A stretch of DNA of 24,964 nucleotides from assembly GCA_964424545.1 (NCBI GenBank), contig CAYRJN010000034.1, positions 1-24,964 of the forward strand, written 5' to 3'. Origin of the DNA: JAUVIB01 sp964424545. Its GTDB lineage: Bacteria > Calditrichota > Calditrichia > Calditrichales > Calditrichaceae. The translations under genes were made by a program, and so were the position numbers. A model generated the notes under the pieces. The model was not told where the DNA came from. It saw nothing but the letters and a program-made list of their open reading frames with translations, and did not search any database. Numbering within the stretch: the stretch's first letter is position 1; each line of letters opens with the position of its first letter. Below, piece by piece: positions 7,653 to 14,899 of this stretch.

Positions 7653-7982
7653 ATGGCAAGAAGAAAAAAGAAAATGGTGGGGGTTGCTGAGAGACCAAGG
7701 CTTGTTGTTTATCGCAGCCTTCAATATATCCACGCTCAATTGGTGGACGACACAAAAGGGCATGTATTGCTTGGTATCAACAACAAAAGTAAAGTTGTTG
7801 GCGATTCATTAAAAGATGCAAAAACCAAGGTTGAGCAATCGTATAAATTAGGCAAATTATTTGCAGAAGAAGCAAAAAAGAAAAATATAACCCGAATAAT
7901 TTTCGATCGTAACGGGTATATTTTCCACGGGCGGGTAAAAGCTTTTGCCGATGGCGCCCGTGAAGGCGGATTAGACTTTTAA
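7653..7982 (+). CDS. rplR: 50S ribosomal protein L18, short N-terminus
   Basis: L18 binds 5S rRNA together with L5. The body is clear: VAERPRLVVYRSLQYIHAQL, then IIFDRNGYIFHGRVKAFADG and AREGGLDF at the C-terminus. The protein is 109 aa, about ten residues shorter than the common 117-122, because the basic leader before the ERPRL motif is only MARRKKKMVGVA. The rplF stop and a second TAA lie immediately upstream in frame, so no longer start exists. AAAGGG precedes the ATG. Confidence 0.97.
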   Translation: MARRKKKMVGVAERPRLVVYRSLQYIHAQLVDDTKGHVLLGINNKSKVVGDSLKDAKTKVEQSYKLGKLFAEEAKKKNITRIIFDRNGYIFHGRVKAFADGAREGGLDF

Positions 7983-8001
7983 TAATAAGTAGGAGTTAAA
8001 T

Positions 8002-8508
8002 GTGATCGAACGAATTAATCCCGGTGAAATAGAATTAAAAGAGAAAGTAATACATATAAACAGAGTAGCAAAAGTATTAAAAGGCGGGAGACGCTTCTCT
8101 TTTAACGCTATTGTAGTCGTTGGCGACGGAAACGGAATTCTCGGAATTGGTCTTGGAAAAGCAAATGAAGTGATTAATGCAATCGCTAAAGGCACAGAAC
8201 AAGCAAAGAAAAATTTAATAAAAGTAAATTTAATAAACGGTACCATTCCGCATCCTGCTAAGAGTAAATATGGAGCCGGTTATGTGGTAATGCAGCCGGC
8301 ATCTCCAGGAACGGGAGTAATTGCAGGAGGTCCTGTAAGGGCCGTATGCGAAGCGGCAGGAATAACCGATATCCTGACAAAGTCTATCGGCTCGTCGAAT
8401 CCGCATAACTTAAGCAAAGCCGCTTTTTATGCATTAAAGAATTTATTAAGCGCCGAACAAGTCGCCAGAAGGCGTGGAATTTCGTTAAGTAAATTATTTC
8501 GCGGATAA
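8002..8508 (+). CDS. rpsE: 30S ribosomal protein S5
   Basis: S5 affects decoding fidelity and mRNA unwinding. The 168-aa protein has the N-terminal double-stranded RNA-binding fold (INRVAKVLKGGRRFSFNAIV) and the C-terminal domain (PASPGTGVIAGGPVRAVCEA, GSSNPHNLSKAAFYALKNL). It starts at GTG 8002 with AGGAG (7991-7995) upstream. The overlapping ATG at 8000 is followed at once by a stop in its own frame. Confidence 0.98.
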   Translation: MIERINPGEIELKEKVIHINRVAKVLKGGRRFSFNAIVVVGDGNGILGIGLGKANEVINAIAKGTEQAKKNLIKVNLINGTIPHPAKSKYGAGYVVMQPASPGTGVIAGGPVRAVCEAAGITDILTKSIGSSNPHNLSKAAFYALKNLLSAEQVARRRGISLSKLFRG

Positions 8509-8532
8509 AACATTAGATAATAGGAAATACCG

Positions 8533-8727
8533 ATGGCTAAGAAGAAAGAAAAACAGATTAAAATAAAACAAATCAAAAGCAAAATCGGATACTCTAAAAA
8601 GCAAAAATTAACCATTGAAGCGTTGGGAATAAAAAAAATGCATCAGACGGTAGTGCATACCTCCACGCCCCAAATTTTGGGAATGGTTAAAAAAGTAAGA
8701 CATCTGGTTGAAGTAGAAGACGTTTAA
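8533..8727 (+). CDS. rpmD: 50S ribosomal protein L30
   Basis: L30 is a small large-subunit protein that is absent from some lineages. The 64-aa product has the family pattern IKQIKSKIGYSKKQKLTIEA, then LGIKKMHQTVVHTSTPQILG and VRHLVEVEDV. A basic leader of about seven residues precedes the core. AGGA upstream supports the ATG at 8533. Its position between rpsE and rplO is canonical. Confidence 0.97.
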   Translation: MAKKKEKQIKIKQIKSKIGYSKKQKLTIEALGIKKMHQTVVHTSTPQILGMVKKVRHLVEVEDV

Positions 8728-8758
8728 GACTTAGAAAATCATAAAGGGTGTTTAGCAT

Positions 8759-9199
8759 ATGGATTTAAGCACATTAAAACCCGCTAAGGGATCAACTAAA
8801 AATAAGAAACGCAGAGGACGGGGAGAAGGTTCCGGCCTTGGTGTTACGGCAGGTCGTGGTCATAAAGGTTACGGCTCCAGGGGTGGAAGAAAAAAACGCG
8901 CTTGGTTTGAAGGCGGCCAGATGCCCTTGCAAAGAAGACTGCCAAAGTTCGGTTTTACCAATATTCGTAAAGTGGTTTCGCAGGTGGTAAATATAGGAGA
9001 TTTACAGGAACTCGGCGATGTTGAAGTAATTGATAAATCTGTCTTGCTGGAAAAAGGTTTGGTGCGGAAAAAAAATGTGCCGGTAAAAATTCTCGGCGCA
9101 GGCGAATTAACCGCTAAGATAAATGTTAAAGTTGATGCAATCAGCAAATCTGCCAAAGAAAAAATTGAAAAATTAGGAGGCACAGTTACTCTCGTATGA
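8759..9199 (+). CDS. rplO: 50S ribosomal protein L15
   Basis: L15 is a late assembly protein with a long basic N-terminal tail that threads into rRNA. The 146-aa protein starts MDLSTLKPAKGSTKNKKRRG and continues with GRGEGSGLGVTAGRGHKGYG and FEGGQMPLQRRLPKFGF, all diagnostic. Its stop overlaps the secY start (ATGA, 9196-9199), the usual sign of coupled translation. Confidence 0.98.
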   Translation: MDLSTLKPAKGSTKNKKRRGRGEGSGLGVTAGRGHKGYGSRGGRKKRAWFEGGQMPLQRRLPKFGFTNIRKVVSQVVNIGDLQELGDVEVIDKSVLLEKGLVRKKNVPVKILGAGELTAKINVKVDAISKSAKEKIEKLGGTVTLV

Positions 9200-10524
9200 T
9201 TACTGAGACTGTACGCAATATCTTCAAAATTGAAGATTTAAGAAAAAGAATTCTGTTTACCTTAATGATTCTTGGTATCGAGAGAATCGGTACCCACATT
9301 GTTACACCGGGAATTGATACGGCTGTTCTTGCCGACTTCTTTAAGAACATGCAGGGAACGCTGTTCGGATTGTATGATTTGTTTGCAGGCGGCGCTTTTA
9401 GTAAAGCAGCAGTATTCGGTTTGGGAATTATGCCGTATATCAGCGCTTCCATTATCATCCAATTGCTTGGCGCCGTGATGCCGTTTTTTCAGAAATTGCA
9501 AAAAGAGGGTGAAGAAGGCCGGAAGAAAATTATGCAGTATACCCGATACGGAACGCTGATCATTTCCGCCATGCAATCTTACGGCGTTGCCATATTTCTA
9601 CAAAGCATTCAAATTGCAGACGGCAGAATGGCGGTGCCTAACCCTGGTTTTAGTTTCCAGATTATTACCATGATCACCATGACCACCGGTACGATGCTGA
9701 TTATGTGGCTTGGAGAACAGATTGACGATCGCGGTATCGGAAATGGTATTTCATTAATCATATTTATCGGTATTTTAGCGCGTTTTCCGGCCGCATTGAG
9801 TCAGGAATATGTACAATTTACCAGTGGTCAGCGCGGCTTGCTTTCCGAAGCCATGTTGCTTGCTCTTGCTTTTGCAATAATCTATGTTGTGGTATTGCTA
9901 ACCGAGGGTACGCGTAAAATTCCCGTTCAGTATGCCAAACGCGTTGTTGGGAGAAAAGTTTACGGAGGAATGAATACCTACTTCCCCATGAAAGTGAATA
10001 CGGCGGGTGTTATGCCTATCATCTTTGCACAGGCAATTATGTTTGTTCCCACGACGGTTTTAACATTTTTTCCTCCCGACAGTGAATTTATTGCTACGAT
10101 AAAGAATCTGTTCTCGATGGATTCATGGTTTTATTGGTTCTTTTACGGTATTATGATTGTATTTTTCACCTATTTTTACACGGCTATCGCTTTGAATCCT
10201 GTCGATGTAGCCGATAATCTTAAAAAACAAGGCGGTTTTATTCCCGGAGTTCGTCCAGGGAAAAAGACATCGGAATATCTTGATAATATTCTAACTAAAA
10301 TAACTCTTCCGGCGTCTATATTTTTAGCTCTAATCGCCATTGTGCCGGCATTTCTATCAAAATGGTTTAAAATACCGTACAGCTTGGCTTCATTTTACGG
10401 CGGCACGGGACTGTTGATTATTGTCGGCGTAGCACTGGATTTCTTACAACAGGTTGAGTCGCAATTATTTATGCGTCATTATGACGGTTTTATGAAATCC
10501 GGAAAAATAAAAGGAAGAAAATAG
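9196..10524 (+). CDS. secY: Preprotein translocase subunit SecY
   Basis: SecY forms the protein-conducting channel of the Sec translocon in the inner membrane, with SecE and SecG. The 442-aa protein has about ten hydrophobic segments. Conserved parts include GIMPYISASIIIQLLGAVMP (second transmembrane region), EQIDDRGIGNGISLIIF, and the cytoplasmic loop DVADNLKKQGGFIPGVRPGK, whose homologue contacts ribosome and SecA. AGGAGG at 9175-9180 inside rplO is 15 bases from the ATG, somewhat long, but the overlapping stop may aid reinitiation. secE and secG are not in the window. Confidence 0.98.
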   Translation: MITETVRNIFKIEDLRKRILFTLMILGIERIGTHIVTPGIDTAVLADFFKNMQGTLFGLYDLFAGGAFSKAAVFGLGIMPYISASIIIQLLGAVMPFFQKLQKEGEEGRKKIMQYTRYGTLIISAMQSYGVAIFLQSIQIADGRMAVPNPGFSFQIITMITMTTGTMLIMWLGEQIDDRGIGNGISLIIFIGILARFPAALSQEYVQFTSGQRGLLSEAMLLALAFAIIYVVVLLTEGTRKIPVQYAKRVVGRKVYGGMNTYFPMKVNTAGVMPIIFAQAIMFVPTTVLTFFPPDSEFIATIKNLFSMDSWFYWFFYGIMIVFFTYFYTAIALNPVDVADNLKKQGGFIPGVRPGKKTSEYLDNILTKITLPASIFLALIAIVPAFLSKWFKIPYSLASFYGGTGLLIIVGVALDFLQQVESQLFMRHYDGFMKSGKIKGRK

Positions 10525-10533
10525 TCTTCCGTC

Positions 10534-11283
10534 ATGATTTATATTAAGTCTCTAAAAGAGATAGAGAAGATAGAAAGAAGCAATATAATTATTGCTGAAG
10601 CTTTACAGTTCATTGAAAAAATTCTTGAACCGGGGATCGATACACAAACGATCGACAAAGAGATAGAAAATTATATTATTAGTAAAAAGGCTAAACCCGC
10701 CTTTAAAGGATTGTACGGATTTCCGGCCGCTACTTGTATTTCCATCAATGAAGAAGTTGTTCACGGAATACCGGGTAAACGAAAATTACAAGACGGCGAT
10801 ATTGTAGGAATTGACATCGGTGTAAATCTTGACGGATATTTCGGTGATGCGGCCAAAACATTTTTAATCGGTAATGTATCCGAAGATAAAAAAATGCTTT
10901 GCAAGATAACGGAAGAAAGTCTGTATCTCGGAATTGAACAATGCACTGCGGGGAATCGAATAGGCGATATCGGATGGGCAATACAATCTCATGTGGAAAA
11001 GCACGGTTTTTCGGTAGTGAGAGACTTGGTCGGACACGGCGTCGGTATTAAACCGCATGAAGAACCGCAGGTTCCCAATTACGGAACAAAGGGTAAGGGG
11101 ATGCGTTTAAAAGTCGGTATGGTGATAGCGATAGAACCAATGATTAACATGGGCGTCTATCAAGTGTTAACGGCGGAAGACGGTTGGACAATATATACAA
11201 GAGACCGCAAACCGTCGGCGCATTATGAACATTCAATCGCCATATTAAGATCGGGTCCGAGAATTTTATCAAAATTAAAATAG
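10534..11283 (+). CDS. map: Methionine aminopeptidase, type I
   Basis: This enzyme removes the initiator Met from nascent proteins. The 249-aa protein carries all five metal ligands: D94 and D105 (in GIDIGVNLDGYFGDAAKTF), H168 (LVGHGVG), E201 (IAIEPMIN) and E232 (YEHSIAI). H78 matches the substrate-binding His of E. coli MetAP, and each position is offset by a few residues from that enzyme. There is no N-terminal extension, so it is the short type Ia form. It lies nine bases after secY with no adk between. The ribosome binding site is weak. Confidence 0.97.
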   Translation: MIYIKSLKEIEKIERSNIIIAEALQFIEKILEPGIDTQTIDKEIENYIISKKAKPAFKGLYGFPAATCISINEEVVHGIPGKRKLQDGDIVGIDIGVNLDGYFGDAAKTFLIGNVSEDKKMLCKITEESLYLGIEQCTAGNRIGDIGWAIQSHVEKHGFSVVRDLVGHGVGIKPHEEPQVPNYGTKGKGMRLKVGMVIAIEPMINMGVYQVLTAEDGWTIYTRDRKPSAHYEHSIAILRSGPRILSKLK

Positions 11284-11296
11284 GCGAAAGGGCAGC

Positions 11297-11518
11297 ATGG
11301 CTAAAAATCAGGAAGCCATAAAAGTTGACGGCGTGATTAAAGAGACGTTACCGAACGCTTCGTTTATCGTAACATTAGAAAACGGGCATGAAGTATTGGC
11401 GTATATCTCCGGTAAAATGCGTATGCATTTTATCAAGATATTGCCCGGCGATAAAGTGAGTTTAGAGTTATCGCCATATGATTTAACGCGAGGACGAATT
11501 ACTTACAGATACAAGTAA
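11297..11518 (+). CDS. infA: Translation initiation factor IF-1
   Basis: IF-1 is a small OB-fold protein that blocks the A site during initiation. The 73-aa product has the family core VDGVIKETLPNASFIVTLEN and GHEVLAYISGKMRMHFIKIL, with the end YDLTRGRITYRYK. AAAGGG precedes the ATG by a few bases. Its position between map and rpmJ is standard for the spc-alpha junction. Confidence 0.98.
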   Translation: MAKNQEAIKVDGVIKETLPNASFIVTLENGHEVLAYISGKMRMHFIKILPGDKVSLELSPYDLTRGRITYRYK

Positions 11519-11532
11519 GAGAGGATAAAGAG

Positions 11533-11649
11533 ATGAAAGTTCAGGCATCGGTTAAAAAAATGTGCGACGGATGTAAAATTATCCGTAGAAAAGGTGTAGT
11601 TAGAGTTATATGCAGTAAAAATCCAAAGCATAAACAGCGTCAGGGATGA
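11533..11649 (+). CDS. rpmJ: 50S ribosomal protein L36, zinc-binding
   Basis: L36 is the smallest large-subunit protein and stabilises 23S rRNA folding. The reading frame of 38 codons starts at ATG 11533 after GAGG (11521-11524) and ends in TGA at 11647-11649. The protein starts MKVQASVKKMCDGCKIIRRK and ends NPKHKQRQG. The zinc ligands C11, C14, C27 and H33 are all present, so this is the C+ form. It is short enough to be missed by length-filtered gene finding. Confidence 0.97.
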   Translation: MKVQASVKKMCDGCKIIRRKGVVRVICSKNPKHKQRQG

Positions 11650-11672
11650 TAAAGAAAATTTAGGAGGCGATT

Positions 11673-12041
11673 TTGGCTCGTATTGCAGGTGTAGATTTAC
11701 CGAGAAATAAAAGAGTTGTTATCGGATTGACATATATATTCGGTATCGGCAGGAGTTCATCCGAAAAAATTTGTGAAGAAGCGAATATAGATGTTAATAC
11801 CCGGGTAAATCAGCTTACTGAAGATGAAATAAGAAAAATTAGAACGATTATTCAGAATAATTATCGGGTTGAGGGCGCTCTGAAAGCCGAAATTAATATG
11901 AATATAAAGCGGTTAATGGATATTAATTCCGTCAGAGGCTACCGTCATCACCGCGGGCTACCTGTTCACGGTCAAAGGACCAAGACAAACGCTCGTACAC
12001 GAAAAGGCCGTAAGAAAATCGTAGGTAAAAAGAAAAAATAA
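11673..12041 (+). CDS. rpsM: 30S ribosomal protein S13
   Basis: S13 contacts P-site tRNA and the 50S from the 30S head. The 122-aa protein begins ARIAGVDLPRNKRVVIGLTY after the initiator and ends with the conserved basic tail (GYRHHRGLPVHGQRTKTNAR, then TRKGRKK). It starts at TTG 11673 with a perfect AGGAGG at 11662-11667. It is the first gene of the alpha segment. Confidence 0.98.
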   Translation: MARIAGVDLPRNKRVVIGLTYIFGIGRSSSEKICEEANIDVNTRVNQLTEDEIRKIRTIIQNNYRVEGALKAEINMNIKRLMDINSVRGYRHHRGLPVHGQRTKTNARTRKGRKKIVGKKKK

Positions 12042-12061
12042 TAATTTAGGAGATTTGGATA

Positions 12062-12457
12062 TTGGCATCACCTAAGAAAAAACGCGTAAAAGCTAAGAAA
12101 AAAGAGCGTGTAGAGCCGCACGGAAAAGCGCATATTAAGGCTACTTTTAATAATACAATCGTATCCATAACCGATAGTTATGGCAATGTGATTTCATGGG
12201 CTACGGCGGGCAAAGTCGGATTTAAAGGATCAAGAAAAAATACTCCTTTTGCCGCTCAGCTTGCGGCCGAAAATGCGGCGCAAATCGCAATGGACTTAGG
12301 ATTACAGAGCGTTGATGTTGAGGTAAAAGGGCCGGGATCGGGCAGAGAAGCGGCAATTAAATCTTTGCAAGCTAACGGATTAAACATCCTATCGATAAAA
12401 GATGTTACGCCTATTCCTCATAATGGATGCAGACCACCTAAGAGAAGACGTGTATAA
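12062..12457 (+). CDS. rpsK: 30S ribosomal protein S11
   Basis: S11 lies on the 30S platform near the E site and the Shine-Dalgarno helix. The 131-aa product has HIKATFNNTIVSITDSYGNV, GPGSGREAAIKSLQANGLNI and the near-invariant end PHNGCRPPKRRRV. It starts at TTG 12062, nine bases after AGGAG (12048-12052). It begins 20 bases after rpsM. Confidence 0.98.
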   Translation: MASPKKKRVKAKKKERVEPHGKAHIKATFNNTIVSITDSYGNVISWATAGKVGFKGSRKNTPFAAQLAAENAAQIAMDLGLQSVDVEVKGPGSGREAAIKSLQANGLNILSIKDVTPIPHNGCRPPKRRRV

Positions 12458-12479
12458 AAGATAACGTGGAGTTAAATAA

Positions 12480-13094
12480 ATGGCGAGATATACTGGACCA
12501 AAAGCAAAAATAGCGCGTAAATTCGGCGAGAATATTTTTGGTAATACAAAATATGATAAAATTCTGAGCAAAAAACCGTATTCACCGGGACAACATGGTT
12601 TATCACGGAAAAAACTTAGCGATTATGCGATTCAGTTAAAAGAGAAGCAAAAACTGAAGTATATGTACGGTTTACTTGAAAAACAGTTTAGACTTTACTT
12701 CAAGAAAGCCGAGCGTATGAAAGGGGTAACCGGGGAAAATCTATTGCAGCTTCTTGAAAGCCGTCTTGATAATACCGTTTTCCGTCTTGGATTAGCCGTA
12801 TCGAGAGATCAGGCGAGACAGATGGTTCTTCACCGTCATATAACGGTAAACGGCAGGCTGGTTAATATTCCTTCTTATATATTAAGACCGGGCGATCTTA
12901 TTCAGGTTAAAGAAAAAAGCCGCAGAATGTCCATGTTTCATGACGCCTTGAAATCCGTGCGCGCGGAAAATATGTATCCTTGGCTTGAATTGGACAAATC
13001 ACAGTTAAAAGGGACGTTTCTTGATCGCCCGCAACGCGAAGATATTCCTGTTAACGTGCAGGAAAATATGATTGTAGAGTTATATTCAAAGTAA
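12480..13094 (+). CDS. rpsD: 30S ribosomal protein S4, zinc-free form
   Basis: S4 is a primary 16S assembly protein and, in E. coli, represses the alpha operon. The 204-aa protein starts MARYTGPKAKIARKFGENIF and has no N-terminal cysteines, so it is the C- (zinc-free) form. The S4 RNA-binding fold is visible as ESRLDNTVFRLGLAVSRDQA, then RQMVLHRHITVNGRLVNIPS. GGAG lies just upstream of the ATG. Confidence 0.98.
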   Translation: MARYTGPKAKIARKFGENIFGNTKYDKILSKKPYSPGQHGLSRKKLSDYAIQLKEKQKLKYMYGLLEKQFRLYFKKAERMKGVTGENLLQLLESRLDNTVFRLGLAVSRDQARQMVLHRHITVNGRLVNIPSYILRPGDLIQVKEKSRRMSMFHDALKSVRAENMYPWLELDKSQLKGTFLDRPQREDIPVNVQENMIVELYSK

Positions 13095-13123
13095 ATCAAT
13101 TTTAATTAAAATAGAAGGTGATT

Positions 13124-14119
13124 ATGAGCTGGACAAATTTACAAATGCCTGAGCGTATAGAAGTTGAAGAAGCTACTTATTCAAGTACATTCGGACGTTT
13201 CTATGTTCAGCCGTTGGAGAAAGGCTTTGGAGTAACTTTAGGCAACATGTTTAGACGAGTATTACTCTCCTCCCTCCAGGGAGCTGCCGTAACGGCTGTA
13301 AGATTGAATAATATTCAACATGAATTTACGACTATTGAAGGCGTTTACGAAGATGTTCCTGAAATTATTCTAAATTTAAAGCAATTACGCATAAAATTAT
13401 TAAATAAAAGGCCAGATACCGTTAAATTCGTTCTCGACGGCGAAACGAAGTGGACAGGGCAAACGGTTCAAGATTGTTCCAATGATTTTGAGATTATGAA
13501 TCCTGATTTACACATAGCCACACTAAATAAAGGCGCGCATTTGGAAGTTGAATTATGGATCAACAAGGGGCGCGGTTATGTTACTGCTGAAGAGAATAAA
13601 GAAAAAGATCAGCCGATCGGGGTAGTTCCCATTGATTCGATTTTTTCGCCGATTTTAAACGTAAAATATTCCGTGGAAAACACACGCGTAGGCCAAAGGA
13701 CGGACTTCGAACGATTAATCCTTGAAATTCAGACGGACAGTACGATTACGCCTGATGACGCTTTGACTTTCAGCGGTAAAATTTTACGCGATCATATTCA
13801 GTTATTCATCAATTTTGATATCGATACCGAAGAAGAAGAAGAAGCTGAAATTGACGAAGAGACGCTTAGAATTAAAAAATTACTCAAAATGAGTGTGGAT
13901 GAACTGGAACTATCGGTGCGTTCTCATAATTGTTTAAGGGCGGCTAATATTAAAACTATCGGCGAACTGGTCAGCAGAGAAGAACAAGAAATGCTAAAGT
14001 TTAAAAATTTCGGAAGAAAATCATTAATGGAACTTGGTAAAATTCTCGAAGATCGTGGTTTGAGTTTTGGAATGAATTTAGATCAATATCTTAAAACGGA
14101 TGATAAAAATAATATTTAA
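13124..14119 (+). CDS. rpoA: DNA-directed RNA polymerase subunit alpha
   Basis: The alpha dimer nucleates RNA polymerase assembly, and its C-terminal domain binds UP elements and activators. I start at ATG 13124, just after AAGG (13115-13118); an in-frame GTG at 13118 lies inside the ribosome binding site. The 331-aa protein has the N-terminal domain with YVQPLEKGFGVTLGNMFRRV and LLSSLQGAAVTAVR. An acidic linker near 235-250 (EEEEEAEIDEE) follows, then the helix-hairpin-helix C-terminal domain with LELSVRSHNCLRAANIKTIG and FKNFGRKSLMELGKILEDRG. INKGRGYV and ENTRVGQRTD resemble FCB-group alpha subunits. Confidence 0.98.
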   Translation: MSWTNLQMPERIEVEEATYSSTFGRFYVQPLEKGFGVTLGNMFRRVLLSSLQGAAVTAVRLNNIQHEFTTIEGVYEDVPEIILNLKQLRIKLLNKRPDTVKFVLDGETKWTGQTVQDCSNDFEIMNPDLHIATLNKGAHLEVELWINKGRGYVTAEENKEKDQPIGVVPIDSIFSPILNVKYSVENTRVGQRTDFERLILEIQTDSTITPDDALTFSGKILRDHIQLFINFDIDTEEEEEAEIDEETLRIKKLLKMSVDELELSVRSHNCLRAANIKTIGELVSREEQEMLKFKNFGRKSLMELGKILEDRGLSFGMNLDQYLKTDDKNNI

Positions 14120-14133
14120 GGGAAGAATACAGA

Positions 14134-14742
14134 ATGCGACATCTAAAAAAGGGTAACCACTTAGGAAGAACAGCAAGTCATAAAAAAGCTCTTATGCGTA
14201 ATATGGCTGCCCAGGTTATTGAACATAAAGAGATTAATACGACCCTGGCAAAAGCAAAAGAGTTACGAAAATATGTTGAGCGCATGATTACGTACGGTAA
14301 ACGAGGTTCTGTCCATCATAGAAGACTGGCTTTTAGGTTTTTGCAGAACAAAGAAGCGGTTAAAACATTGTTTGAAGAAATTGCTCCCGCATTTGAAGAG
14401 CGTAACGGCGGATACACCCGAATTATAAAACTCGGCAATAGAAAAGGCGATAATGCCGAAATGTCAATCATTCAATTGGTAGGTTTCGAAACGTTGTCCG
14501 AAGAAAAGAAGACCAAAGAGAAAAAAGAAAAACAGACAAAGAAGACGGAAGAACCCAAAGAAGAGGTTAAGGCAGAAAAAAAGGCTAAGAAAAAAGAAGA
14601 AACGGTTGTCGAAGAAAAGGTTGAAAATAACGCCGAAGTCGAAGTAAAACCCGAAGAGAATGAATCGGCCAAACCGCAGACTGAAAAAGAGGAACAATCG
14701 CAAACAAAATCGGATAATGAAGAAAAGCCGAAAGAAGCGTAG
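14134..14742 (+). CDS. rplQ: 50S ribosomal protein L17 with long Lys/Glu-rich tail
   Basis: L17 lies near the tunnel exit. The ribosomal core takes about residues 1-119: MRHLKKGNHLGRTASHKKAL, MRNMAAQVIEHKEINTTLAK, and GGYTRIIKLGNRKGDNAEMS before IIQLVGFE. Residues 120-202 are an extra tail built almost only from Lys, Glu and a few small residues, low in complexity and probably disordered. Many bacteria stop near 115-130 aa, while FCB-group L17 is often longer. The frame is intact to a TAG at 14740-14742, so the tail is encoded and not a frameshift product. This is the last gene of the superoperon. Confidence 0.96.
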   Translation: MRHLKKGNHLGRTASHKKALMRNMAAQVIEHKEINTTLAKAKELRKYVERMITYGKRGSVHHRRLAFRFLQNKEAVKTLFEEIAPAFEERNGGYTRIIKLGNRKGDNAEMSIIQLVGFETLSEEKKTKEKKEKQTKKTEEPKEEVKAEKKAKKKEETVVEEKVENNAEVEVKPEENESAKPQTEKEEQSQTKSDNEEKPKEA

Positions 14743-14774
14743 ATTCGCAAAAATCTCGAATTTTTTAATAAGTT

Positions 14775-14814
14775 AAGCCATTCTTTTTAATAAAAGAGTG
14801 GCTTTTTTATTTTT
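14775..14814 (+). terminator. Rho-independent terminator after rplQ
   Basis: A 13-bp stem (14775-14787 with 14792-14804, one G-U pair) closes a four-base TAAT loop and is followed by a T-rich run to about 14814. It lies about 30 bases after the rplQ stop and should end the ribosomal superoperon. A weaker 5-bp hairpin with a T run lies just before it at 14743-14766. Confidence 0.9.
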
Positions 14815-14837
14815 AAATGCTAAAGTGGAATAAAACC

Positions 14838-14866
14838 TTGCATTAGATTGGCGATTATTATATATT
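14838..14866 (+). promoter_or_regulatory. Possible sigma70-type promoter for the second gene run
   Basis: TTGCAT at 14838-14843 and TATATT at 14861-14866 are separated by exactly 17 bases, and the -10 element matches five of six consensus positions. It lies after the terminator and 33 bases before the ATG of the next gene. The -35 match is poor and the region is AT-rich, so chance similarity is possible. Confidence 0.4.
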
Positions 14867-14899
14867 TAACTTTATTAAAAATAGAATATTAAAGCGCAA

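Noticed and set aside
10522..10536. Loss of adk between secY and map as an unusual deletion
   Set aside because: adk is absent from this position in many bacteria, including much of the FCB group, so the order is ordinary.
14464..14750. Long open frames on the minus strand opposite the rplQ tail, rich in Phe/Leu or Ser/Phe
   Set aside because: They are antisense reflections of the Lys/Glu repeat coding tail; they have no plausible protein pattern and no ribosome binding site.
14743..14766. A first, upstream terminator hairpin with 5-bp stem (14743-14747 with 14757-14761) and a T run
   Set aside because: The stem is short and the loop is nine bases; the following 13-bp hairpin is far stronger, so I do not call it separately.
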